From Bursaphelenchus xylophilus (lineage: Eukaryota > Nematoda > Chromadorea > Rhabditida > Aphelenchoididae), in NCBI GenBank assembly GCA_904066235.2, contig CAJFCV020000006.1, forward strand, positions 5,642,001-5,706,000: DNA of 64,000 nucleotides, given 5' to 3'. Numbering within the stretch: the first letter of the stretch is position 1; each line of letters opens with the position of its first letter. Positions 36,125 through 47,836 of the stretch are shown one piece after another. Both the position numbers and the translations under genes were made by a program. The notes beneath the pieces are model-generated. The model searched no databases and was not told the origin of the DNA. It was given only the letters and a program-made list of their open reading frames with translations.

Positions 36125-36789
36125 CAGGGAATTATGGAAAAAACTATTCATTAATAACTTTGTGCTCGGTGGTCCAATCCAAAAAATTTTTTTTGCATTT
36201 TACAGGAAAACCTTTGAGTTTTTAGAATCAAGAAAAAATTTTTTCATTGATCGGCGGAGACTCCGGTAATCCTCCTTGAATTCGGCGGAGTGCGTTTTTC
36301 ACAAACGAGGCTGCAAATTGTTGTATGTGTGAAGTAAATGGGCGGGAGAGGATTCAATAGATACAATATGACATTTGTTTCAATTTTTTTTCATTCGGCG
36401 GAGACATTTTTTAACCTCGGCGGATGATTTTTCTTCGACTTTTGAGAGTCAAAATTGGCTAAAACCAAAACGTAGGTATTCCTGGTGGCATGGCGCCTAA
36501 ATACGACTTATTACGTCTTCGGCCTACTGAGAGAAGAAAAAAAGGCAATTCGGCGGAGAAATCGGCGGAGAAAAAAATGAACCCATTTTACAGCCTCGTT
36601 TGTGAAAAAAGCACTCCGCCGAATTCAAGGCGGATTACGGAAGTCTCCGCCAATAAAACGAAAAAATCTTTTTTGATTCTAAAAACTCCAAGGGTTTTCT
36701 GCAAAATACAAAAAAAAAAAATTCGGATTGGACCACCGAGCACAAAGTTATTAACGAATAGTTTTTTCCATGATTCGTGGAACACCCTG
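36125..36789. mobile_element. TA-flanked foldback element with CAGGG ends
   Basis: 665 bp bounded by TA (36123-36124 and 36790-36791). Tips are CAGGGAATTATGG and a diverged complement ending CACCCTG. The arms extend to about 190 bp (36125-36315 and 36595-36789). The centre carries many CGGCGGA words. Same terminus and target-site type as the relic at 5238-6113, but with a different interior and no transposase remnant that I can see. Confidence 0.7.
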
Positions 36790-39700
36790 TAGTGTACATT
36801 CCATCGCTCACCTATCAAGGATAATATGCATACAAATATCCCTGCGATTCTTGATGGGCGTCAAGTGACGTCCCTAGCATCAGATCCATTACCTCCTCAA
36901 ATTACAGCCCCACTTCCCCGCGAGCGGTTTTATTTACGAAAAAACTTGTAAAATATTTATTTTCCGCGCACTTTGAATACTCTAACCGCTCGGACTCCAC
37001 TAGTTTTTACAACGTTTTGCGCGCGGTAAACGAAAAAGAATCCGATTTCACTCCGGATTTTTATTCGCTGGCTTCTGGCCAAGAGAAACCCTGAGGCAAT
37101 TGAAGGTGGGAAGAGGGAGGGGGATTTAATGAAGGGGTTGCTTTGGTCTCTCAATTATTATATACGATTTCTTCGGTCATACGGACTTTTTAAGGGGTCT
37201 ATTTATTAACATAGACAATATAACCCGTCCTGCATATTATTCGCTCGCTTCCCGCGGCTCACGACTTTTTGATTTGACCTTGTTTGACAATAGAAATGGC
37301 GTTTCGATATTGTACAGCATGACATTTGGAGGTCTTTGCTCGCTTTTTTTCTCAAATTTTGATGTTTTAAGTATATACAGGCTGGTAAATCTCGGTGATA
37401 TAACGCGTTGCCGTCTGGGGACTCAAATTTGGTTTGTTTGAAGGACTACAAACAACAGACTAATGTAGTTTAGATGTTGGCATTCACCTCTTTTACTTCA
37501 TGGGAAACAAACCCCTTTTATTACTTCTCCCTTCCTTTCTTATGATCACAACAAACTTGAGACTAAAATACGACTTTTTAATTTGTTTTGCGCCGTTGGA
37601 TCGCTTCAGGCAATTAAATATATTTCCAGTTAATTGTTTATGATGGGTAAATCGCCACACTTTTTTACTCGGTAAAGCGTGTACGCCTTCCTCTTTCGTC
37701 GTCTGGATATTAAGATATTCTTCAAGACATTCAGCCAGCCCAGGTCATTTATTCAATCTCCTTAAGTGCCGCAACCAGAAATTACATCTAAAGAAATGTT
37801 TTAGTGGCCATTTGAATCTTTGTTTTTGTTTACTTTAAAAAATTATTGGCATGTATTTCGTTGTTTCGTGGTGCTTGATATTTAAATTTTATTTTGTTTT
37901 AAATCTTTTTGTCACCCATTTGTATGGATAGCGTTCCGTTCTATAGATTAGTTTTATTACGAAGATACAATTGCAGAAACGTTGCACACTTGTGTGTTTG
38001 ACAGATACGTCACATTATGTTTGCATTCCTCGCTCTCTCTACATTTTATGTCCCTGTTTCCATAAATTTTTATTTTTAATGCTCAAAAATGACGATGGAG
38101 ATCAGAATTTACGACCGTCTTCGGGTCGTGCCATATAATATTACACTTATTTGGGTCAAGTGTGAAGTCGCCGCGAGTCCAGAACAAAGTGATGTCATTT
38201 GAGTTGTCCCAGGTACTGTAAGTAGGGCCCTTTGCAAGTATAAAAGGTGGCATGTATTCCATGTGCAACACTTGTATTTTTGCTTCCAAAACAATAACAA
38301 TGTTCTTTCTGGAAGGCCAAGTGCCATGATCACATCATTTGCATTGTTTTGCATCCATTTTCCGTGGTAATTATCTTTTTCCCCTCAGGCAAAACACCCT
38401 GAGAAACGTTACTTTCCGCACTTTCTCAGGTAGATTTCCAAATACCAACCAAAACTATTCGAATTCCCGCCACTTTTCCCATGCTCTTGGGCCTGAGAAT
38501 GAGGCCGTGGTAAGTAATTTGGATGGTTCCTTGTCTAAGAAAAGAGTAACCGAGTAGTTTTTCCTCCCCTTTCTTCCACATTAACTCTCCCGGTCACTCG
38601 CCAACATGGCCAGTTAGCGTTGGAAACGGGCCAGAAACAGGTGAAATTCCTTTAGCGGCCCTCAGAGCAAACGGATTTAATTTTGGCGCGGGGTTTTAAT
38701 GGATTGCAAAATTTCTTTTTCCTGGTCATTCTACATAGTAATTGGGGATTACAACGAAATTCTGGATAAGTCGTCTTGAATTGAAGAGTTTGGAATAAAT
38801 TCGGGGATAGAAACGTAAAAAATGGTTAATGTGGAGTAATTAGTAAAAAGTTTAGTATTTCTTGTTGGGAATTATGTTACATTTTGTTTGGGATTTCAAA
38901 ATTTTCGCACATTGGCGGTTCGGGAAGGCAAAATGTCAATTATATTTTATTAGATTGCACAATGTTTAATTATTGTAGCGGTTGCTTGAGTACAACAAAC
39001 TGAAAGTCAGGCGATTATGACACGGTATCGTCGATTATGACCGACGATTGCCAGTAGCTGGCAGTTTGGGGGTAGCCAAGACTTATTTACCATTGAAATG
39101 AGAAATATTTAACAATGTTGCGGGGTCATAATCGCCTGTTTTTTTTGGTTGTTATACGCAAACAACAGCTACAAAAATTAAATCTTGTGGCGGCTAAACC
39201 TTGCCCCGAGTATTTTTCACTTTTCCCAATTGCCGTTGTCCGCCAATCGACCACTCTCCCGAAGAGTTCACCTCAGAAAGATGCCGTTTTTTTTTTTTTT
39301 AATATTTCAATGTTCAAGTCTGTCAAAAACTATTAATTATTGCGCAAGACGTAAGACACCACTTAAAATTTTTTAAAAGATAATCGAAATGTTTCCTCCA
39401 CTAAAAGACTGCTCATACATGCTTTTCCGCTGAGTGTTTTTATGATTAAATGAGCTTGTAAGTTGAGTCCTCTAACCCATAACCTCCCTTACATTCAGGT
39501 GGTATAACGCACGATGGGTAAACATAAGCACATCAATTGGCCTTCTCCCTATTCCTTACTCATTTTCTCGATCTTTTATTTGTGTTAAGGCTAAGTTGAT
39601 TGTACAAAAATAGCCCGGGCAGTACCAGGAAGTGTGGGGATACTGGAGAGTAATTATGGCTGATTAGAGCGCTGTTTTAACACCTCCGGATCCCCGGAAT

Positions 39701-41137
39701 ATTGTTTGTCTTTGGTCTTGTCCCTGAGAATAATAAACGGCCAAGGGCGGGAGGAACAGTCTTTGAACAAACAGTAATCTCCGCGCTTCTTCTGTTTTAT
39801 ACATTTGACTTTATACTCCTTGACGTGGCCTTTGATTGCGGCCAATTCAACGCTTTATTTCCACGCATTGTACTAAGCAATGACCTCAAATTTTGGGTTT
39901 ACAGAGAGTTTAGAATGGAGAAGAAACAACTACATTTGGCACTTCGTTTCGTTACATTTTAGGCTATACTTTTAGCACTTTTCCGATATAACAATTACCG
40001 GATTATCGCCTGAAACGCTCTCATTTAGTACCTGAATTGTTACGTAAAAAAGATGACAGGATTACTCTCAATTCGTCTCTTTTACATTTACTTTTTCACA
40101 ATTCAACAATTACTTTTTTGCCTATAAACAAAAAGAATATTGTTTTCTTGGTGATCACGATCAGTCGTTTTGTCAGAAAAATACAAAGACACTCTTTGTT
40201 TCGGGCACTCCGGCAATTAACTGGCTACATTACTGATTTACAACTTGCAGTACTTTTTAATGCTATCCATAGTACGAATAAAATAAATGTTTAAAGCGTA
40301 ATAGAGGGGGATAATGAGATGGCCCTGAATAAATTAAAGGCCCCAGGGCCTCTATTTCTTTTTGAATCAGAGGAGAAACGCCTCATGATAGGATTTTTTT
40401 TGTATGATGGGATTGACGCAATAATGGAAATTAATGGAGTGGGGGGAGGACGTTTTGCAGATAACTGTCATTTTAATCACCTAGAACATGATGGTCCTAA
40501 TTAAGCGTTCCATCATTTTATAGTTAATCTATTTTCCCCTCGCTGGCAACAGAAAATAGGCCGCTTATATTGAGCATTATCATAATTCTCATCAATTTGA
40601 TGATTTCTTTCGGAGAAATATGAATCTAGTGTTTTCGTTGCTTTCTCTTTATAAACTACATTGCTTTGCCTTAATAAATCCGCCTTAGACAATCCCGGTG
40701 ACACCCTTTTCTCACCCTTGTCATCCTCACATTTATTGAGGTTTATATTCTAGTGCCGGGATCCGTTGAACTCGAACCCATCAAAGCCTGAGAGCAAACA
40801 TTTTGAGTCCTATATTCTGATAGGTGAGTCACAAAATAAGATTCGAAAACATCTTCGTTCCCGCTACGCATTATGTTCTTATCGCCTTAAGCGGTATCAA
40901 CGCCCAATCGCCCTCTCATTTACGTAAAATGCCGCTTATCAGCTCACTTCGCGTATTATTAACCTCGGGTCCTCAGGCCACATATTTAGTCCGACGATTT
41001 GCTAATCATTCCACAGTATCTTCTTTTGAAAACAATATAAACAAAGTCATTAATTCATTTAGCGCGCTTCTGTTTGTAAATATCGACGACAGGGTTCATT
41101 GATGATATAACTTTTACAGCACGCCGTACAGCCAAAT
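36790..41137. other. Gene-poor stretch, 4.3 kb
   Basis: I see no gene with splice and family support. The open frames at 38339-38557, 39702-39962, 40037-40294 and 40824-41102 are short and lack motifs. Around 38990-39150 two GGCGATTATGAC/GTCATAATCGCC words face each other across about 130 bp, a weak inverted repeat. ACTTTTACAG ends at 41119, 18 bases before the next ATG. Confidence 0.4.
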
Positions 41138-42745
41138 ATGTGCTCCTTTATCGGCCAAATCTTATATGGAGCGGTAATGCTGGCGGCTCTCGGATTGACA
41201 CTGGGATCCATGTTTACCTCAGGTAGTTTAACGGACTTGAATCTTCAACGATTTATTTTTATACCAGACATGGTTAAAAGTACACCTGACCCGACCCCTT
41301 TAAAATTTTTCAAAGCCCGGCCAGGCGGGACATTCAACTCAGCAGGGTCTTAAAGTACGGCCGCCCAAAAAATTTTTTTTTGTTATAGCTGTACTCTCGT
41401 TTATTACTAGGCCGTTTGCAAAATCACTGGAGTGATTTTCGCGACATGCACTCTGAGAAAACAAAAGCTGACTTTACATTGCAGTGCACATGTGCATGCA
41501 CTGTGCAATTCGGCTTTTTGCACCGTGCAATAAACTTTTTCGGGCTGTCGCTCGCAGCCTGACTTTCCTTGCACAGTGCACGTTGCCGAAATGCTCAAAG
41601 CAACTCCGAAATCTCTGTCATGCTCCGTTCTTCGACAAAAATATCCAGTAATGTCGATCCTCTTATGTTTTACATAAAGTTACTTTACCACTTAGTCGCT
41701 CGTGAAACGCATCCAAATGTTTCGTTTCATCCAGTAAAAAAATAGTAGAGCGGGTCGGGCCTTTCTGTGGCCCAAAGGCCGGCCCCAAAAACGGCCCGGC
41801 TCCTTTCAAAATTTCCAGAGCCCGGCCCCCCAGCCATGTTTGGTTTATAGTTCATATTGGAAAACTTGTAAATAAATATAATTATAGAATGGCGAAAAAT
41901 AACGGACACTGGTCGAGGCGACTCCTCAGGGGGATTATTCAACTTTGACTGCCAATTCAGCGATTTAAGTCAATGCAGAAGTGTCTTTGATGTAAGTTTA
42001 ATAAATCATCACTAATATTGTCCTTCGAGAACACCTTGTTGAATAATCTTTTTAGTCCCGAGAAACCTGGGAGAAAGTAGTTATCATCGCCATGATCGTC
42101 GCTGTAATTCTGGAAGCCTTGGCCGTCGCTTGGACCGTCTTCACCTTCTTTGCCTGCTGCTGTCGCAAGAATATGTTATATCCTTACGCTGGCTTCGCAT
42201 TATGCTCCTTGATCGCTCTGGTTTTGGCGTTGGCATTCTTCTTCGCCCACTATAAAGATCAAATCGGCGGTGGTAAGTAAAAATTTTTTTATACATTTGA
42301 ACGGTATCTCAAGTGTTTGGCCAAATTTCAAAACGTTTCCTTCCACGAGAAAAAACAAATTGAGTGCAAATTTTGTTTAGAGACTCCTGGGTTTGTTTGT
42401 TTTAAGCGAGTTTGTACAATGATTCATCCTTGCCTGATAATTTTGGTACCAGAAAAGTCATAAAACTGTCCTAATGTGTACGATTCGGTCGCAATTGCAG
42501 ACAACCCACGCTTGCGCCATTTCCATCTATCATAATGACATAAACAATTTTATATCAATGATGACCTTTTGATGTTGAAATTTACGGTAATAATCATCTC
42601 TTTTTCAGTTTCCACCGACTTGAATAGCATCACCGGTCAAGCCAATCTCGGCTACAGCTTCTATCTAGGCTGTGGGGCCGCCGTCGCGAATATAATCGGA
42701 CTTGTGATCGGCGGACTCACCTCCTGCCTGACCTCCGAAAAGTAA
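41138..42745 (+). CDS. Clc-like / claudin-like tetraspan protein A
   Basis: Exons: 41138-41222, 41930-41991, 42056-42272, 42609-42745; 166 residues. Four hydrophobic segments: LYGAVMLAALGLTLGSMF, VVIIAMIVAVILEALAVA, FALCSLIALVLALAFFF, and AAVANIIGLVIGGL. The first outer loop is short, with two Cys (FDCQFSDLSQCRSVFD). A Cys-Cys-Cys-Arg turn follows TM2, and the C terminus carries GYSFYLGC. This layout fits the nematode Clc-like family, related to claudins (PMP22/EMP/claudin superfamily), which acts at cell contacts or as membrane scaffolds. The large first intron (707 bp) contains a GCACTGTGCA cluster. Followed after 234 bp by an ABCG gene on the same strand. Confidence 0.82.
41456..41585. repeat. 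GCACTGTGCA-type palindrome cluster
   Basis: In intron 1 of tetraspan A. Variants of the 10-base palindrome (TGCAGTGCAC, GCACTGTGCA, GCACCGTGCA, GCACAGTGCA) recur within 130 bp, alongside TTTTTCGGG. Similar words occur in the element at 31472-31701, so the two may be related. Confidence 0.5.
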
Positions 42746-42979
42746 TCATATCAAGGACTTACTTCTTCACTCTGAATCCGGGTCATTTTGGAAGAAAACT
42801 CTGAATAATTAACTCTTAATTAATAGTTTGTAAGGCTTGTAAATCTCTATTGGCGTGTGTATATTTCCATAAATTTTTATATAAAACGAATTCTTATCGA
42901 TGGGATGCCTTGATTAGATAAGAAAAAGAAACGAACGGCCAATAGATTTGGTCATTGTCTGCTCATATATGACTTTAAG
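42746..42979. promoter_or_regulatory. Short intergenic region before the ABCG gene
   Basis: 234 bp between stop and start of two same-strand genes. TTAAG sits directly before the ATG. A distance this short in a nematode is compatible with an operon whose second gene is trans-spliced. This is inference. Confidence 0.4.
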
Positions 42980-45902
42980 ATGGAGCCAGAACTAAAGGAG
43001 AAGTTGTTGGCTCGGGATGACATAAGTTTGGACTTCGAGGATGCCCGATCTGTGATCGATAATGGACATTACTTTAGGAATCCCGATTTCTATGAAAGAG
43101 CGGTAAGTTAGAGGCGCAAAGGTGATAGTTTCAATAATGTCGCTCTATCAATCCGAATTAGATACAGGAAAACTTCCAAAAAATTATCAAGGAATTTACA
43201 AAAGTTTTGTCATTATGACGTATTTTCTAGGCGTTTTTTTATTTCCGAATGGAAGAATAACTTTTGCAGCTCTCTATTGCTACTGTTCTGCCTCCGATGG
43301 AGTTAACTTGGAATAACGTTACCGTATTTGTAAGTTGTCAAAAAAAACCACCTTATTTTGCGAATCCAAATGTGAATTATGGCTATTTTAGCCCATAGAA
43401 GACAGTGAGAAGAGTTGTAGCTCTAGACTGGGCGATCTCTACAATGCCATCATCAAGGAGAAACCTAGTAGGATACGAAGGGGAAGAATTTTGGACAGTG
43501 GTATGTCTTTTTGGATGTTGTTCATGTTGATTTGATGCAATTGTTAACTCTTGTCTTTCAGTCTGTGGAATTGCTCGATCTGGAGAAGTTCTGGCGTTGA
43601 TGGGAGCTAGGTAAAATAATTTTTTTATGTTGCGTTTATGGGCGTCAAATTCATGGATTTTTCTTCATCCTCATTTTTAGTGGTGCTGGAAAGACAAGTC
43701 TCCTAAACATCCTAACTCAACGAAACTTGAGTACGGTTCGAGTAGAAGGTGAGGTTCGAGTAAATGGGATAAAAATGGGCAAAGAGCAGTTGCGCAAGAT
43801 GAGTGCGTATGTTCAGCAAGATGATCTATTTATTGGCACAATGACTGTTATGGAGCACCTCAAATTCATGGCAACATTGAGGATGGGACGAAGTTATTCC
43901 AAAGCTGAGAGGGAAAGGAGAGTGTACACTGTTATGAATGATCTGGGTCTTATCAAATGTGCAAATACGATCATTGGTACTCCGTTCCAATCTAAGGGAC
44001 TTAGTGGAGGAGAGAGGAAACGCTTGGCGTTTGCTTCGGAGGTAAGGTTACTGAAAATCTGTCTTTAAAATTTGCGATGATGGTTCATAACTGTTAGGTT
44101 GTCCAATAAGTACGGTTTTGTAAATGTCGTTTTTCCGAAGTTTTTTTTGTACGACCAAATTCACCGTGATAACAGCAGTCGATTTAATCAAGATAATTCT
44201 CAAAAACATTACTCATTGTACAACCTACCTAATATTTTTCAGATTCTGACAAGCCCTCCTCTTTTGTTTTGCGATGAGCCCACGTCAGGATTGGACTCTT
44301 ATTTGGCGCAACAAATTGTTCAACTGTTGAAAAATCTGGCCAAAACAAAGAATATGACTGTGGTCTTGACAATCCATCAACCTTCCAGTCAGGTCTTTGA
44401 GTTGTTCGATAAGTAAGTAGCGGATATTATTTTAAAAGTATGTTATTACCTAAATTCGTGAGCAGTTTATGGTTTTAGAGTTTGTCTATTGGCTGATGGA
44501 AGAACAGCTTTCCTTGGTTCCATGTTGGAGGCATCAATGTTTTGGAAGGGAATGGGGATGAACCTTCCAGATAATTATAATCCAGGAGACTTCTTTATCA
44601 ACACTTTGACCCAAGATGAAAAGGATAAAAAGAATAAAAAAGCAAAGGTCAGTCGGTTTTATAATTTTGATTCGAGTTGTAGAAGATTTGCGATGCCTTT
44701 GATACCAGTGATATTGGGAAGGAGTTGAAGAAAACTGTGGCGAAATTACATCAAGCTGATACCAGCGGATCCAGCAATTCAGATAGTGATATCCACAGAA
44801 CTCATGATGTATATTGGAATGACAAATACAAGTACCGATCAACGTAAGTAATCGCTTATTGTTTTCGATGTCTAGCTTTTGTTAATTTATATTGTTTTAG
44901 ATGGTTCCAGCAATTTGTAGTGCTTACCAAGAGATCTTTTCTCGTTACGATCAGGGAACCAATGCTATTAAAAGTCAAATTGATCCAAACTATCATTATC
45001 AGTATCATTCTTGGACTCATTTACTTCAATACTCCGGTCAAACAGTCAACCATTATGAATATCAATGGATTACTGTATCAAGCTGCTAGTAATATGAATT
45101 TTATGTTCCAATTTGCTGCGTTGGGAGTAAGGAATTTTCTGTTATATCAACCCGATTTTTTTAAAATGATTCTATGTTTTTTAGATGATTTGCGCGGAGT
45201 ATCCAATATTTTTACGCGAACATCTCAGTGGAACTTATCGAGTCAGCTCGTATTTTCTAGCCAAAAATGTTGCTGAGGTATGATAAAGTTGTTCCATTGT
45301 TTTACATGGCAATGCTTCAATTTTTAGCTTGTCCAATACATCGTCTATCCAGTTGTATTTTCATCGATAACTTACTGGATGTGCGGACTCTACGCATCTT
45401 TCTGGGCCTTTTTGATCTTTACTTTCAACACAATCCTCATGACAAACGCCGCTGTTTCTGTTGGTAAGGTTTTATTCACGTTTGGTTATTGTTTACTATG
45501 TTAATTATATTGTTCCTGATTTCAGCTTACTTTTTTGCCTGTCTTTTCCCTTCAATCAATGTTTCTTCTGCCATCATGCCCATCTTGGTCATTCCTCTCC
45601 TCGCTTTTGGAGGTTTCTTCATTAATCAGAACACTCTACCTTGGTATTTTATGCCTCTCAAATACCTCAGTTATTTTGGATATGTATTTGAGAACATGGC
45701 CATCAATGAGTGGAGTGGGATAGAGCAGATCCCCTGTGAAGACACCAGGAATTGTTTGGAATCAGGTCAGGAAGTCTTGGAGAGTCTCAGCTTCAATGCG
45801 GACAACTTGATTTTTAATACAGTAGCCCTGATCTTGATGATAATTACCCTCAGATTTATTGGATTTCTCGCTCTTCTCACTCACGCCAGCAATAAGAAAT
45901 AG
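42980..45902 (+). CDS. ABCG: ABCG (White-family) half transporter
   Basis: ATP-driven exporter, typically of lipids or sterols, that works as a dimer. Exons: 42980-43102, 43270-43329, 43392-43500, 43562-43610, 43681-44041, 44243-44412, 44479-44647, 44683-44843, 44901-45126, 45185-45277, 45328-45463, 45526-45902; 677 residues, the usual half-transporter size. The N-terminal ATPase shows Walker [14 protein letters not shown]-loop YVQQDDLF, signature LSGGERKR, Walker [14 protein letters not shown] and H-loop TIHQP. The C-terminal half has about six membrane segments, including the ABCG loop [15 protein letters not shown] and [10 protein letters not shown]. All motifs are intact. Poly(A) signal at 46015-46020. 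Substrate is not predictable from sequence. Confidence 0.97.
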
Positions 45903-46518
45903 TTCTAGGGCTTTCGTTTAATTATTGTATCCATATGGTTCATCTTCTCAGGTTTTTATGTAATCAAAGAATTTCTTAACGAATGTTTTGTTTATATTGT
46001 AACTTCTAATTTTTAATAAATAGTAAGCATACTGTAGAGATTAGAAATTATATTTGAAACAGGTTGACAGTGACGCCAGAAAAGGCTAAAGGTCTTATAG
46101 TTGGCTGTAAGAAAGGTTAAACATGACAGATGTGAATTATAAGTTAAACATTAAATTTACAACTAGTTACGGCTGTTTTGAGTCATCCAACATTGCTTAT
46201 CTCTCGCTTTCAAGCCCAGATAGACACACCCAACCTCTGGAAACAGAATGTAGCTTGTATAAGGCTCTTTGTGAGATTATAACGAGGGACGTTCCCTGAA
46301 CTATGAATCATAAGGAGGAATATTTGACGTGAACTCGACCAAAATTGAATTTTATCACTTGAAGGCAGAGGGAGAAAATTTCTTCCCTCTATCAATAACT
46401 TCATTTTAGTTTGCCTTTGGTGATATTCGGATACTCATTATATTTGAGTTTGAGTCCATCAAAGTGGATTTTGCTTACACAAAACAATTAACTGTTGTTA
46501 ATACTGCAATATCAAAGA
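45903..46518. other. Spacer between ABCG and tetraspan B
   Basis: 616 bp. Contains the ABCG 3' UTR with AATAAA at 46015-46020 and the upstream sequence of tetraspan B. No other gene is visible. Confidence 0.4.
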
Positions 46519-47254
46519 ATGTGTGTCTCCCGTATTGCCCAGATTCTCTATGGTGTGGCCACTTTTGTGGCCATAAGTCTTATTCTGACTTCGGCTTTGA
46601 CTCCGGGATGGAAAAAGATCCAGGTTCCCGGCAGTACCAAGGAAATCAATACTGGACTATTCAAATTCGCTTGTTCCGCACCGGAGAATTCGACAATGGA
46701 TGAGACGACAAATGATACCGACAAGGACGAGGACTTGAGCAAATACTGTGAGAATTGGTGGAAGGTAAATATTACCTTAGAATAACATTTGTAATTATTA
46801 TGCTGTTACAGAATCAACCAACTTGGGAGAAAGTGGTGATCGGTTGTATGCTGGCAGCTCTGGGTATCCATTTGCTCGCATTAATCTTGAATATCGTCAC
46901 TTGTTGCTGTGTTTGCGGAAGAGAATACTTGCTCCGGTTGTTGGGGGTACTCTCTTTTATGGCGTTTATTCTCCTGGTTACATCACTGACAATATTTGGG
47001 ATTCGAAACAAGGACGATTTGGGTGAGTTTACTAACACACAAGAGTTTTTCTTTCATCGAAAAACAACTAGGAAGTTTGACGTTTCACTTGCCCAACTAA
47101 CAGTTTGTTCGCAGGCGGCAGTCCCAAGAACTTTGACAAGAACGAGATCAGCTACAGTTTCTATCTGGGCGTGGCCGCCGCCCTTCTCAGTTTGATCAAT
47201 GCGATTTTGGGGGCCAGTTCGGCATCTTGTGCTAAGCTCGGATGCTGTTTCTGA
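46519..47254 (+). CDS. Clc-like / claudin-like tetraspan protein B
   Basis: Exons: 46519-46764, 46812-47022, 47115-47254; 198 residues. Four hydrophobic segments: AQILYGVATFVAISLILTSA, VVIGCMLAALGIHLLALIL, LLGVLSFMAFILLVTSLTIF, and FYLGVAAALLSLINAILG. The first outer loop is long, with ALTPGWKK, an NST and an NDT sequon for N-glycosylation, and Cys residues (YCENWW). It shares RIAQILYG / FIGQILYG, TWEKVVI and YSFYLG with tetraspan A, so the two are paralogues. In-frame codons precede the ATG, but the chosen start places TM1 as in the family. Confidence 0.83.
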
Positions 47255-47836
47255 TCGCGGGATGTAATTTATTTGAATATAATTAAAAAGGCATTACTAA
47301 TAATAATTATAATTAAACCTTATCAGTTCTGGAATTGAGGCAGTGTTTCCTCGATTAGAGTATATTTTATTTTAACTCCCGTTTTAGCTGGATGCTTTAC
47401 TTCATGAGCTCAAACGGCTACCCTTCAATTGGGACAAATCGGTTAATGTTGAAAAACTGTAGCTAGCCAATGAGTTTTCCTATCATATGAGTTTTAGATG
47501 ATTCTTTGCGGCGTTAAATTTCGAAGGTCATCTTTAGACGGTTCAGTCTTAATGTGGACTTGAAAAGTAGACGCCTTTACAACCTCATAGTTAAGTCATC
47601 TTTCAACACATTTTCCTATTTCAATTGCCCATAACAGCCCCACCCAAATCTCTGACGTCAGCGCCGAGCCCCTGAGGGTCTTTTTTGCAATGATCTACCC
47701 AAAAAAAGATCCGAGAACTTATGTGACCATCTTTATATGCTCGTAAGACATAAAACTCGAAAAAATTTAAAACAGCTAAAACAGCAGGATTTCCGATTGA
47801 TAAATACTTGAGTATGTACAACATAACAACGCAGAT
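47255..47836. terminator. Convergent 3' regions of tetraspan B and MOCOS
   Basis: 581 bp between two convergent stop codons. Several AATTAAA/TTTATT-like words could serve as poly(A) signals on each strand. The open frame on the minus strand at 47621-47824 has no motif and is not called. Confidence 0.35.

Noticed and set aside
38339..38557. 72-residue open frame
   Set aside because: It has presequence-like Arg/Ser content at the start but no continuation or family match.
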